Of a stretch of 50,946 nt of DNA, positions 27,618-36,812 are shown in pieces (position 1 is the first letter of the stretch; every line of letters starts with the position of its first letter). Origin of the DNA: Planktotalea sp. GTDB lineage: Bacteria > Pseudomonadota > Alphaproteobacteria > Rhodobacterales > Rhodobacteraceae. The stretch lies in NCBI RefSeq assembly GCF_018607995.1, contig NZ_JABBAL010000024.1, forward strand, positions 1 to 50,946, written 5' to 3'. A program made the position numbers and the translations under genes. The notes beneath the pieces were generated by a model. It was not told the DNA's origin. It did not search any database and saw only the letters and a program-made list of their open reading frames with translations.

Positions 27618-30518
27618 ATGGCAATGGAAAAGAATTTCGACGCGCAGAGCGCAGAGACCCGCCTCTATGAGGCTTGGGAAAAAGCCGGATCTTTCAAAGC
27701 GGGCGCGAATGCCAAGCCGGAAGCGTCGACCTTCTGCATCATGATCCCACCGCCCAATGTTACGGGCGTTCTGCACATCGGCCACGCCTTCAACAACACC
27801 TTGCAGGATATCTTGATCCGCTGGAAGCGGATGCAGGGGTTTGACACACTGTGGCAGCCCGGAACGGATCACGCAGGCATCGCCACACAGATGGTGGTTG
27901 AGCGTAAACTGGCCGAGACCCAGCAGCCAACGCGCGTTGAAATGGGCCGCGATGCGTTTCTTGAGAAAGTGTGGGAGTGGAAAGGTGAGTCTGGCGGTAC
28001 GATCATCAACCAGCTCAAGCGTCTTGGCGCGTCTTGCGATTGGGATCGCGAAGCTTTCACTATGTCGGGTGCGCCAAACGCGCCTGCGGACGTGGCGGGC
28101 GGTAATTTCCATGATGCGGTGATCAAGGTCTTTGTTGAGATGTACAACAAAGGTCTCATCTATCGCGGCAAGCGTTTGGTGAACTGGGATCCGCATTTTG
28201 AGACAGCGATTTCCGATCTTGAGGTCGAGAATATCGAAGTGGCGGGCCACATGTGGCACTTCAAATACCCACTCGCGGGTGGTGCGACCTATACCTACGT
28301 TGAGAAAGACGAAGACGGCAACGTCACACTTGAGGAAGAGCGCGACTATATCTCCATCGCGACGACCCGCCCTGAGACGATGCTTGGCGATGGCGCGGTT
28401 GCCGTGCATCCAAGTGACGAACGGTATGCTCCTATTGTTGGCCAGCTATGCGAAATTCCGGTTGGTCCGAAAGAATTGCGCCGCCTGATCCCGATCATCA
28501 CGGATGAATATCCTGATAAGGATTTCGGATCAGGTGCGGTCAAGATCACTGGCGCGCATGATTTCAACGACTACCAAGTCGCCAAGCGTGGCGGCATACC
28601 CATGTATAACCTTATGGACACACGCGCTGCGATGCGCGCCGATGGCAAACCCTATGCGGAGGAAGCTGCGATTGCGCAGGCGATTGCCAATGGTGAGCAA
28701 GAGTTTGACGAGGCGATGATCGCTGCGATGAACCTTGTGCCGGATGAGTATCGCGGCATGGACCGCTTTGAGGCGCGTAAGAAGGTTGTGGCGGATATTT
28801 CCGCTGAAGGTCTGGCTGTGATGGTCGATCACGTTGCGACGGATGAGGATGGCAACGAGACGGTGACGCAGGTGCCGTATGTTGAGGCCAAGCCGATCAT
28901 GCAGCCCTTTGGCGACCGCTCTAAAGTGGTAATCGAGCCGATGCTGACCGATCAATGGTTCGTTGAGACCTCCAAAATTGTTGAGCCCGCTTTGGAAGCT
29001 GTGCGCTCAGGTGCTACGAAGATCATGCCTGAAAGTGACAAGAAGGTGTATTTCCACTGGCTGGAGAATATCGAGCCTTGGTGCATCTCGCGTCAGCTTT
29101 GGTGGGGGCATCAGGTTCCGGTTTGGTTTGATGGCGATGACAATCAGTATTGCGCAGCAACAGAAGCAGAAGCGCAGGCGATGGCTGGTGATGGCGTTGC
29201 ACTGCGTCGCGACCCTGACGTGCTCGACACATGGTTCTCCTCTGGCCTTTGGCCTATCGGCACGCTCGGCTGGCCTGAGCAGACGGAGGAGTTGAGCAAA
29301 TACTTCCCGACCTCCACGCTTATCACAGGCCAAGACATCCTGTTCTTCTGGGTCGCGCGCATGATGATGATGCAGCTCGCGGTCGTGGATGAAGTGCCCT
29401 TCGACACGGTCTACCTGCACGGCCTCGTTCGTGATGCGAAGGGCAAGAAGATGTCCAAATCCACGGGCAACGTGGTGGATCCGCTTGAGATCATTGACGA
29501 ATACGGCGCGGACGCGCTGCGCTTTACCAATGCGTCGATGGCGTCTTTAGGTGGTGTGCTGAAGCTCGACACCAAACGGATCGAGGGCTATCGCAACTTC
29601 GTGACCAAACTCTGGAACGCCGCGACTTATGGTGATTTCAAAGGCACGTTTGAGGTGGCGCATTCTGATGCGATCCCCGCAACGACACTGCCGCTTAACC
29701 AATGGATCAAAGGCGAGATCGCCAAGACCCGCGAGACGGTGGATGACGCACTGGAGGCATACCGCTTTAACGATGCCGCCAACGCGCTTTATGCGTTCAC
29801 ATGGAACACGTTCTGCTCGCAATATCTGGAGTTCACCAAGCCCGTCATGGACGAAGGCACGCCAGAAGAAGCAGCGGAAACCAAGGCAACATATGCTTGG
29901 GCGCTGGATCAAATCCTGATCATGCTGCACCCGATCATGCCCTTCGTGACCGAGGAAATCTGGGGCCAGAAAGCGCGCCCATCGATGATCGTACACGCGC
30001 CATGGCCTAGCTATACCGCCGCCGATCTGGTCGATAGCCAAGCGGATGCGGACCTCAGCTGGACGGTTGCGATGATCGAAGCGATCCGCTCTGCGCGCGC
30101 GCAAATGAATGTGCCTGCTGGTGCGTTCATTCCCTTGGTTGTTAAGGGCATGGACGATGCGGCCAAGTCTGCTTGGGAGCAGAATGAAGCTTTGATCATG
30201 CGGTTTGCGCGGATTGAGAGCATCGCGCATGTGGAGGATCTGCCTAAGGGTACGGTCGCGCTTGCGGCATCGGGCGGCACGTTTGGATTGCCTCTGGAAG
30301 GCGTGATTGATGTGGCGGCTGAAAAGGCGCGTTTGGAGAAGACGCTGGGTAAATTAGCTAAAGAATTGGGCGGTCTGCGCGGGCGTCTGAACAATCCCAA
30401 GTTCGCTGAAAGCGCGCCTACGGAGGTATTGGAAGAAACCCGCAAGAACCTGAGCTTGCGCGAAGCGGAAGAGGCAAAGTTGAAAGATGCCTTCGATCGT
30501 TTGGCCGAAATTGGTTAG
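27618..30518 (+). CDS. valS: Valyl-tRNA synthetase
   Basis: A 966-aa class Ia synthetase that charges and edits Val-tRNA. The start at 27618 ([20 protein letters not shown]) follows AAGGA; the long open frame back to 27285 lies over the divergent CoxL-like gene and is rejected. HIGH is exact ([12 protein letters not shown], 53-56) and KMSKS is exact ([18 protein letters not shown]). The CP1 editing domain includes [20 protein letters not shown]. The C-terminus ends in the coiled-coil arm typical of ValRS ([19 protein letters not shown]). Confidence 0.97.
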   Translation: MAMEKNFDAQSAETRLYEAWEKAGSFKAGANAKPEASTFCIMIPPPNVTGVLHIGHAFNNTLQDILIRWKRMQGFDTLWQPGTDHAGIATQMVVERKLAETQQPTRVEMGRDAFLEKVWEWKGESGGTIINQLKRLGASCDWDREAFTMSGAPNAPADVAGGNFHDAVIKVFVEMYNKGLIYRGKRLVNWDPHFETAISDLEVENIEVAGHMWHFKYPLAGGATYTYVEKDEDGNVTLEEERDYISIATTRPETMLGDGAVAVHPSDERYAPIVGQLCEIPVGPKELRRLIPIITDEYPDKDFGSGAVKITGAHDFNDYQVAKRGGIPMYNLMDTRAAMRADGKPYAEEAAIAQAIANGEQEFDEAMIAAMNLVPDEYRGMDRFEARKKVVADISAEGLAVMVDHVATDEDGNETVTQVPYVEAKPIMQPFGDRSKVVIEPMLTDQWFVETSKIVEPALEAVRSGATKIMPESDKKVYFHWLENIEPWCISRQLWWGHQVPVWFDGDDNQYCAATEAEAQAMAGDGVALRRDPDVLDTWFSSGLWPIGTLGWPEQTEELSKYFPTSTLITGQDILFFWVARMMMMQLAVVDEVPFDTVYLHGLVRDAKGKKMSKSTGNVVDPLEIIDEYGADALRFTNASMASLGGVLKLDTKRIEGYRNFVTKLWNAATYGDFKGTFEVAHSDAIPATTLPLNQWIKGEIAKTRETVDDALEAYRFNDAANALYAFTWNTFCSQYLEFTKPVMDEGTPEEAAETKATYAWALDQILIMLHPIMPFVTEEIWGQKARPSMIVHAPWPSYTAADLVDSQADADLSWTVAMIEAIRSARAQMNVPAGAFIPLVVKGMDDAAKSAWEQNEALIMRFARIESIAHVEDLPKGTVALAASGGTFGLPLEGVIDVAAEKARLEKTLGKLAKELGGLRGRLNNPKFAESAPTEVLEETRKNLSLREAEEAKLKDAFDRLAEIG

Positions 30519-30545
30519 AGGTCGCTGTTTTTTTAGAAAAATCGT

Positions 30546-31331
30546 TCACCCGAAATTGGGTGGGCGTTTCTGAACGTTGGCCATCACCGCCTCCATTTGA
30601 TCGGGCTTGCCGATCAACGAAGCTTGCGCGCGGGATTCTTCCAACAGGACAGCTTCGGACGCGTTTTCCAGCGCGTAAGTGACCAAAGCTTTGCCCGCAC
30701 GCACCGCGGACGGGCTTTTGCTGGCGATGAGCTTGGCCAGCTCTAAAGCGCGCTCTAAAGGTGTGTCGTTGACCTCGGTGACCAGCCCGTAGCCTTCTGC
30801 CGCCTCGCCTGTGAATTCTTCGCCCGTGTAGGTCAAGCGGCGCAACACATCCGCGCGCATCAAGGCTGGCCAAAGCACCATGCCACCCATATCCGGCACA
30901 AGGCCCCATTTCATTTCAAGGATCGACATGCGCGTATTTGGCGCCGCAATGCGGATATCCGCACCAGACGCGATTTGCAGGCCCGCACCAAAGCACACGC
31001 CTTGGAGCACAGCGATTACGGGGACATCCAGCTGCCGCCAGATCATGCACACATGTTGGTAATCGTTAGAGGGGCCATGCGTGCGCGGCATCATGATGTC
31101 CATAGGATCACCACCCGCAAGTGCCGCAAAGCTTGCCACGTCGAGCCCAGCGCAGAAGGCATCGCCCTGCCCTGAAAGCACCACCGCACGCACATCTGTA
31201 TTGTCGCGCAGGGCTTCGCCCGCTTCGATAATGGCCGCGAGCATGGCCGGATCCACCGCGTTCATTTTGTCGGAGCGGGTCAGCTCGACATGTGCAATGT
31301 GGTTTTGGATGGTTGTGGTGACGCGTGGCAT
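30546..31331 (-). CDS. Crotonase (enoyl-CoA hydratase/isomerase) family protein
   Basis: A 261-aa crotonase-fold protein starting MPRVTTTIQNHIAHVELTRS at 31331, with AGGAG 7 bases upstream. Oxyanion-hole segments are GDAFCAGLDV and GVCFGAGLQIASGADIRIAA. Aligned to rat mitochondrial enoyl-CoA hydratase, the first acid (Glu144) is kept as E139 in ILEMKWGLVPDMGG, but the second (Glu164) is replaced by arginine (about R165 in DVLRRLTYTG). Plain hydratase activity is therefore doubtful; an isomerase or other crotonase reaction is possible. Convergent with valS across 27 bases. Confidence 0.82.
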   Translation of the reverse strand: MPRVTTTIQNHIAHVELTRSDKMNAVDPAMLAAIIEAGEALRDNTDVRAVVLSGQGDAFCAGLDVASFAALAGGDPMDIMMPRTHGPSNDYQHVCMIWRQLDVPVIAVLQGVCFGAGLQIASGADIRIAAPNTRMSILEMKWGLVPDMGGMVLWPALMRADVLRRLTYTGEEFTGEAAEGYGLVTEVNDTPLERALELAKLIASKSPSAVRAGKALVTYALENASEAVLLEESRAQASLIGKPDQMEAVMANVQKRPPNFG

Positions 31332-31418
31332 GGGCGAGCTCCTGTTTCTGTGGCTCACGCTAGCCGCGATAGCCCGTCTAAGAAAAGCGGAACGTTAGGG
31401 CACGCTACGTTCGGGTGC

Positions 31419-31580
31419 CTAGGGCACAATTTTCTCAACCGCGCGCATCATGCCGAGGGATTTGTCGTAAACCAGTGTCAATATGCGGCGTCCGCCCACT
31501 TTGCTGACGATTGGCGGCAGTGCACGCACGGAGCCAGCGGCGAGCGCGCTGGCGATAAATCCTCTACGGGTCAGTTTCAT
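31419..31580 (-). CDS. Small Tat-signal protein, 53 aa
   Basis: The minus strand from the ATG at 31580 reads MKLTRRGFIASALAAGSVRA, then LPPIVSKVGGRRILTLVYDK, and ends SLGMMRAVEKIVP. The first 20 residues are a textbook twin-arginine signal (TRRGFIASALAAG), leaving a mature part of only about 33 residues with a basic VGGRRILTLVYDKSLGMMRA core. GGGGGCGC lies just upstream of the ATG. It sits between the crotonase and the divergent HisC-like gene and could be a cofactor-free microprotein or membrane-tethered peptide. I recognise no functional assignment. Confidence 0.6.
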   Translation of the reverse strand: MKLTRRGFIASALAAGSVRALPPIVSKVGGRRILTLVYDKSLGMMRAVEKIVP

Positions 31581-31678
31581 GATGCGCCCCCTTTTAGTTG
31601 CGAATGATTCTCATCTAAGCAGGCGCGGCGACAATTTCAACCTTGCCCCCTTTAGCGCCACCGCTTACGCCTTTGTCT

Positions 31679-32788
31679 ATGACACATCCACGCTATACCG
31701 CACTCGCCCAGACCTTGCCTGCTTCCGTGCCCTTTGTTGGCCCCGAAGCCCAAGAACGCGCACGTGGTGCGCAATTTGAGGCGCGACTTGGCGCAAATGA
31801 GAACGGCTTTGGTCCTAGTGCAGCCGTACTGGAAGCGATCAAAGCCAGCGCAGATCAGACTTGGATGTACGGTGAACCCGAAAGCCATGATTTACGTGCA
31901 GCGCTCGGCGTACATCACGGGATTGGCCTTGAAAATATCGTTGTGGGCGAAGGAATTGACGGTCTTTTGGGCTATCTCGTGCGCTTGATGGTCACGGATG
32001 GCGATCATGTTGTGACCTCTGAAGGGGCCTATCCTACGTTCAACTATCATGTCACCGGATTCGGCGGGACCTTGCATAAGGTGCCCTACAAAAGGGACTA
32101 TGAGAACCCCGATGCGTTGCTTGCGAAAGCGCGTGAGAGTGGTGCAAAGCTGATCTATCTTGCAAACCCAGACAATCCCATGGGTACGTGGCACGAAGGG
32201 TCTGTGATCGAGGATATGGCCGATAACCTGCCCGAGGGCTGCCTGTTGGTTCTGGACGAGGCCTATATCGACCTTGCCCCGCAAAGCGCTGTGCCGACTC
32301 TGCCTATAGATCATCCCGGCGTCATTCGTATGCGCACGTTTTCAAAGGGGTATGGGCTAGCGGGTATGCGTGTGGGCTATGCGATGGGCGCGCCTGAATT
32401 GATCCGTGCGTTTGAGAAAATCCGCAACCATTTCGGGATGAACCGTTTGGCGCAGTTTGCCGCTCTCGCAGCGCTGCGCGATCAAGCAGGGCTGCGAGAT
32501 ATTCAACAGCAGGTTGAGGCATCCAAAGAGCGTATTGCTACGATTGCTGAAGAGAATGGTCTGAGCGTGCTGCCCTCTGCCACAAATTTTGTCGCTGTCG
32601 ATTGCGGTAAGGACGGCGATTTCGCGCGCGCTGTGCTGGCGAGCCTGATTGAGCAAGGCGTGTTCGTTCGTATGCCCTTTGTAGCCCCGCAGGATCGTTG
32701 CATTCGTATCAGTTGCGGCCCTGATGCGGAGGTGGATTTAGTTTCGACTGCGCTGCCAAAAGCGCTGAGTGCGGCGCAGAACGCATAA
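31679..32788 (+). CDS. HisC-like PLP-dependent aminotransferase
   Basis: A 369-aa class I/II aminotransferase. The start at 31679 (MTHPRYTALAQTLPASVPFV) gives the normal N-terminus ahead of LGANENGFGPS. Motifs are YLANPDNPMGT (163-170), VLDEAYIDL (Asp pairing with PLP), TFSKGYGLAGMRVGYA with the Schiff-base lysine K223 and a phosphate-binding Arg, and the C-terminal CIRISCG, which binds the substrate carboxylate. It resembles histidinol-phosphate aminotransferase, but no his genes are near, and many HisC-like enzymes act on aromatic or other amino acids, so no gene symbol is given. Confidence 0.85.
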   Translation: MTHPRYTALAQTLPASVPFVGPEAQERARGAQFEARLGANENGFGPSAAVLEAIKASADQTWMYGEPESHDLRAALGVHHGIGLENIVVGEGIDGLLGYLVRLMVTDGDHVVTSEGAYPTFNYHVTGFGGTLHKVPYKRDYENPDALLAKARESGAKLIYLANPDNPMGTWHEGSVIEDMADNLPEGCLLVLDEAYIDLAPQSAVPTLPIDHPGVIRMRTFSKGYGLAGMRVGYAMGAPELIRAFEKIRNHFGMNRLAQFAALAALRDQAGLRDIQQQVEASKERIATIAEENGLSVLPSATNFVAVDCGKDGDFARAVLASLIEQGVFVRMPFVAPQDRCIRISCGPDAEVDLVSTALPKALSAAQNA

Positions 32789-32858
32789 CCCGCGAAAAAT
32801 TTACCTGACATTTAGGTCTGCTTTGCTACTCTGACAGTGACTGAGTGAAGAGGGCAAG

Positions 32859-33050
32859 ATGAGAGATCAAAGGCAGGGCCGCGTCGAAGACTACATAAGC
32901 ATGTGCTTGATCATGGCACTGGTTAATCTGATGTGGATCATGGTTGTGATTTAGGCATCGAAAGGCTTTGTCGCGGCACTTTTACTAAGCGGTGCGGTGC
33001 ATTTTTCAATCAAACTACTGGATCGAAGTCTCGCGCGTTTGCGCCACTAA
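32859..33050 (+). pseudogene. Small two-helix membrane protein interrupted by an amber codon
   Basis: The ATG at 32859 follows GAGGGCAAG and encodes 31 residues: MRDQRQGRVEDYISM, then a hydrophobic helix CLIMALVNLMWIMVVI. A TAG at 32952-32954 stops it. The same frame then continues ASKGFVAALLLSGAVHFSIK and LLDRSLARLRH to a TAA at 33048-33050. With the TAG read as a residue (TGG Trp is one base away) the product is a coherent 63-aa two-helix hairpin ending in a basic tail. Its TAA overlaps the stop of the convergent aminotransferase by four bases, as intact pairs here do. Either a fresh nonsense mutation or a 31-aa truncated peptide. Confidence 0.5.
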
Positions 33051-34240
33051 GACGCCAACGATTTAGCTGCCGTGTCCAAAGCACCGGCCCCATAAGGCAG
33101 ATCAAGCGCATCAAAGCCCGCCTGAATAGAGGCGAGCGTGCCCAGCACCATATGCGCATTTACATGCCCCATATGACCAATGCGCAAAAAGCCATCGCCT
33201 TTGGGATCATTTGGCTCGGACATGCCCAAACCAATGCCAAGGGTGACGCCAGCCTGATGTTCGCTCCAACGGCGCAAGCGCGTGCCATCTGGGCCGCCAA
33301 GGCGCAAAGCGGTCACCGCACAAGATCGATGCGCGCGTTTCTCCACGTTCAAACTCAAAGGACCGCCCTGCCCCCATGCCTCGCAGGCGGCCCAGATTGC
33401 GCTTGCGAGCTTTTCATGGCGGGTCCAAATCGCTTCCATCCCCTCTGCCATCATCATGTCGAGTGAGACGCGCAGACCATAAAGGTGATGCGTCGGCGCA
33501 GTGCCGCCGAAATACTGGAAAAAATGTTCGGGATGCGCACGCGGGGTCCAATCCCAATAACGGCTGACACGGGTCATCGTAGCACGTATTTCTGCGGCAT
33601 GATCGTTGAAGAAGACCATGGCCAAGCCGGGTGTCAACATCAGCCCTTTTTGACTGGCTGTGACCATCACATCAACGCCCCAGGCGTCCATCTCAAAGCG
33701 ATCACAGCCCAGCGAGGCAATGCAATCGGCCATCAAAAGGGCCGGATGACCAGCGGCGTCAAGCGCGGCGCGCACCGCCTCTACATCGCTTTTGATCGAA
33801 GTCGAGGTGTCCACATGTACAGCGAGCACTGCCTTGATCTTATGTTCCGTATCTGCGCGAAGGCGTGCTTCGATCGCACCGGCGTCCATCGGGGATTTCA
33901 TCCCGAAATCAAGCAGTTCTACCGATGCGCCCAATGCTTCAGCCATCTCGCCCCAGCCTTCACAAAAGCGCCCTGTTGAGGGCACGAGTACCAGATCGCC
34001 TTCGCTAATCACATTGCTTAGCGCGGCCTCCCACGCGGCGTGGCCATTGCCCATGTAGATCGCCACGTGATGTTCAGTGCGCGCAACACGGCGCAGATCC
34101 GCCGTAAGACCCGGCATCATTTCGATCAATTCACCCTCATAAATATTGGGCGACGCTCGGTTCATAGCGCGCAGAACCGCATCAGGCACCACAGAAGGGC
34201 CAGGAATAGCAAGATAGGTACGGCCATTTGCAAGAGACAT
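33047..34240 (-). CDS. Class V PLP-dependent aminotransferase (serine/alanine-glyoxylate type)
   Basis: A 397-aa fold-type I enzyme of the alanine-glyoxylate / serine-glyoxylate aminotransferase group. The N-terminus reads IPGPSVVPDAVLRAM, matching the PGP-x-xV start of this family. Further motifs are YMGNGHAAWEAALSNV, VHVDTSTSIKSDVEAV, LLMADCIASLGCD and VTASQKGLM with the PLP lysine at about K198. The end of the protein (LRIGHMGHVN) carries the usual arginine. Amino donor and acceptor cannot be read from sequence; serine, alanine or aspartate to glyoxylate are the family options. Confidence 0.85.
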   Translation of the reverse strand: MSLANGRTYLAIPGPSVVPDAVLRAMNRASPNIYEGELIEMMPGLTADLRRVARTEHHVAIYMGNGHAAWEAALSNVISEGDLVLVPSTGRFCEGWGEMAEALGASVELLDFGMKSPMDAGAIEARLRADTEHKIKAVLAVHVDTSTSIKSDVEAVRAALDAAGHPALLMADCIASLGCDRFEMDAWGVDVMVTASQKGLMLTPGLAMVFFNDHAAEIRATMTRVSRYWDWTPRAHPEHFFQYFGGTAPTHHLYGLRVSLDMMMAEGMEAIWTRHEKLASAIWAACEAWGQGGPLSLNVEKRAHRSCAVTALRLGGPDGTRLRRWSEHQAGVTLGIGLGMSEPNDPKGDGFLRIGHMGHVNAHMVLGTLASIQAGFDALDLPYGAGALDTAAKSLAS

Positions 34241-34369
34241 GATGCGAACTCCAGTTGCATTTAGGCAGACATTAGCCGAGCCGCGCGGCGCGTCAACAGG
34301 GCGCAGACTTGCACCACGCCAGCCTAGGGTCTACATCCGCCCCACGCCCCTTTTTGGCAGGATAGCTTG

Positions 34370-35065
34370 ATGTTTAAGACCCTCGGGAAAAAATTTAGCG
34401 ATTGGGAACGCAAATGGCGGTATGCCTTTGGCAAGGACATCACTGATCCCGAAGAGCGGCGCAAGGCCAAGTGGCACTACAATATGTTTGATCACGCCTT
34501 TCTGCGTGTGCCTTGGACGAACTTTTATCCCGTGTCCGCAGGGGTTTGGCGATCCAATCAGCCGACCCACCAGCGATTTATGCGCTACCGTGATTTGGGA
34601 ATCAAATCGGTGATCAACCTGCGCGGCACAGACCCGCGCGCACATTACCTGTTTGAAGAGGAAAGTTGCCGGATCTTGGGGTTAAAGCTGCATAACACCA
34701 AGCTTTGGGCGCGCACGGCGGCCAATCGCGAGAATATCGTTGCAGTGCTGGATCTGATGCGCAGTGTTGAGCGGCCCTTTATGTTTCATTGCAAATCTGG
34801 TGCAGATCGCGCGGGGTTTTGCGCGGCCATGTATCAGATCGTGTTTGACGGGGCCTCTGTTGAGGAGGCGAAAAGGCAGCTCTCCATCAAGTTTATCCAC
34901 CTAAAATGGTCAAAGACCGGTGTTCAGGGCTATATTCTGGATGTGTTTCAAGCACGCCAAGCCAAGGGCGAGATCGATTTTGAAACTTGGTTGCGCACAG
35001 AGTATGATCACAAGGCAATACAGTCAGGCTTTGACAGCAAGTCGCCGCCCGCGCAGATTGCCTGA
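34370..35065 (+). CDS. Protein tyrosine phosphatase-like (dual-specificity) protein
   Basis: A 231-aa protein with a cysteine-phosphatase signature HCKSGADRAG (Cys141, Arg147; C-x5-R), preceded by SNQPTHQRFMRYRDLGIKSV and VINLRGTDPRAHYLFEEE, the general-acid region layout of DSP/DUF442-like enzymes. The basic N-terminal segment (FSDWERKWRYAFGKD, residues 10-24) is amphipathic and might touch the membrane. The ATG at 34370 follows AGGATAG. The ABC exporter gene starts one base after this stop codon, so the two are almost certainly co-translated. Substrate (protein, lipid or sugar phosphate) unknown. Confidence 0.8.
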   Translation: MFKTLGKKFSDWERKWRYAFGKDITDPEERRKAKWHYNMFDHAFLRVPWTNFYPVSAGVWRSNQPTHQRFMRYRDLGIKSVINLRGTDPRAHYLFEEESCRILGLKLHNTKLWARTAANRENIVAVLDLMRSVERPFMFHCKSGADRAGFCAAMYQIVFDGASVEEAKRQLSIKFIHLKWSKTGVQGYILDVFQARQAKGEIDFETWLRTEYDHKAIQSGFDSKSPPAQIA

Positions 35066-35066
35066 C

Positions 35067-36812
35067 ATGGCACAACCCGATCAAACAAGTCGCACGTTGC
35101 TGCGCTGGCTTTGGCGCAGTTATCTCGGCCGGCATTTCTGGATGTTGCTGTTGGCGACGTTTTTTATGGCGCTGGAAGGATCGATGCTAGGCTTGCTTAG
35201 TTGGATGATGAAACCGATGTTCGATTCGGTTTTTCTCGCTGGCGATGAGAGCGCGCTGTGGTGGGTTGGCCTTGTGATCCTTGGGATTTTTCTGGTCCGC
35301 GCAGTGGCGTCTGTGATCCAGAAAGTAATCCTAACGCGGATCTCGCAGCAATCTGAAGCGGACATGCGCGGCGATCTTCTGAGCCATTTGATGCGCCTTG
35401 ATGTGAGCTTTCACCAGTTGAATGCCCCTGGAACGTTGATGCAACGTGTCATTGGCGATGTCTCCGCCGTATCCAAAGTCTGGAACGCAATTATTACGGG
35501 TGCGGGGCGTGATCTGGTCGCGGTCGTCGTGCTGTTTGGGGTCGCGATGAGCGTTGATTGGCGCTGGACTGTCGTTGCTTTGATCGGTGTACCTTTTCTG
35601 GTCCTGCCCTCGCTTATTGCGCAGCGTTTTGTGCGCCGTCACAGCCGCACGGCGCATCAAATTGCAGCCCGCCAATCAGGACGTCTGGATGAGGTGTTTC
35701 ACGGTATAGTACCAGTAAAGTTGAATCGCTTGGAAGATTATCAAGCGCGCCACTACGCCAAACTCAACGAAGAGCGGGTAGAGATCGAAGTCACAACATC
35801 GCGCGGAAAAGCCGCTATTCCCGGCTTGATTGATGCCATGTCAGGCGTCGGTTTTTTGGGTGTTTTGCTCTATGGGGGCGGCGAAATAATCTCTGGCGAA
35901 AAGACTGTTGGCGAATTCATGGCGTTCTTCACAGCGCTTGGCTTCGCGTTTGAACCTCTGCGTCGCCTCGGTACGATCACAGGCACATGGGAAGCGGCAG
36001 CCGCTGGCATCGAACGCGTGATGGAGTTGTTGGCGCTGGAGCCCGTCCACAAGACACCCACCAATCCGCAGCCTGCACCGGTTGGTACACCTGAAATTAC
36101 GCTTAACAACGTACATCTGAGCTATGGCGACACACCCGTTTTACAGGGCACGAGTTTGACTGCGAGAGCTGGTAAAACAACTGCGCTTGTGGGTCCATCT
36201 GGCGCGGGTAAATCCACTATTTTCAACGTATTAACGCGGCTAACCGACCCTCAGTCAGGGGTTGCAACACTGGGTGGCGTGCCTGTGACGCAAATGGCGC
36301 TGACAGATTTACGCGATCTGTTTTCGGTGGTCTCGCAAGATGCGCTTTTGTTTGATGAAACCCTGCGCGAAAATATCTTGCTGGGGCGCAAAGATGTGAG
36401 CGAGGCGCAGCTGAAAAAGACGCTTGACGCGGCGCATGTGTCCGACTTTCTGGAGCAACTTCCCAATGGTCTCGACACAGCCGTTGGCCCCCGCGGATCC
36501 GCCCTGTCAGGCGGTCAGCGTCAAAGGGTCGCCATCGCGCGCGCCCTGCTGCGCGACACGCCGATCTTGCTCTTGGATGAGGCAACCTCCGCATTGGATG
36601 CGCAATCCGAAGCGGTTGTTCAAGCCGCGCTCGAACGCCTCTCACAAGGGCGCACAACATTGGTGATCGCACACCGCCTATCAACGATCAGGACGGCAGA
36701 TCAGATCGTGGTGATGGAAGCAGGTAAAGTCGTGGAACAAGGCACCCACGACAGCCTGATAGCGCTGGATGGTACATACGCGTCGTTGCACAAATTGCAG
36801 GCAAAAGCTTAG
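35067..36812 (+). CDS. ABC exporter, fused permease and ATPase (MsbA-like)
   Basis: A 581-aa half-transporter: a type IV ABC transmembrane domain of six helices (about residues 1-320), then a nucleotide-binding domain. The start MAQPDQTSRTLLRWLWRSYL at 35067 follows the phosphatase stop directly. Walker A is GPSGAGKST, the Q-loop VSQDALLFDETLRENI, the signature LSGGQRQR, Walker B ILLLDEATSALD, and the H-loop IAHRLSTI. MsbA-type proteins flip lipid A, phospholipids or polysaccharide precursors; the coupled phosphatase and the following convergent glycosyltransferase fit an envelope role but do not prove it. Confidence 0.88.
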   Translation: MAQPDQTSRTLLRWLWRSYLGRHFWMLLLATFFMALEGSMLGLLSWMMKPMFDSVFLAGDESALWWVGLVILGIFLVRAVASVIQKVILTRISQQSEADMRGDLLSHLMRLDVSFHQLNAPGTLMQRVIGDVSAVSKVWNAIITGAGRDLVAVVVLFGVAMSVDWRWTVVALIGVPFLVLPSLIAQRFVRRHSRTAHQIAARQSGRLDEVFHGIVPVKLNRLEDYQARHYAKLNEERVEIEVTTSRGKAAIPGLIDAMSGVGFLGVLLYGGGEIISGEKTVGEFMAFFTALGFAFEPLRRLGTITGTWEAAAAGIERVMELLALEPVHKTPTNPQPAPVGTPEITLNNVHLSYGDTPVLQGTSLTARAGKTTALVGPSGAGKSTIFNVLTRLTDPQSGVATLGGVPVTQMALTDLRDLFSVVSQDALLFDETLRENILLGRKDVSEAQLKKTLDAAHVSDFLEQLPNGLDTAVGPRGSALSGGQRQRVAIARALLRDTPILLLDEATSALDAQSEAVVQAALERLSQGRTTLVIAHRLSTIRTADQIVVMEAGKVVEQGTHDSLIALDGTYASLHKLQAKA

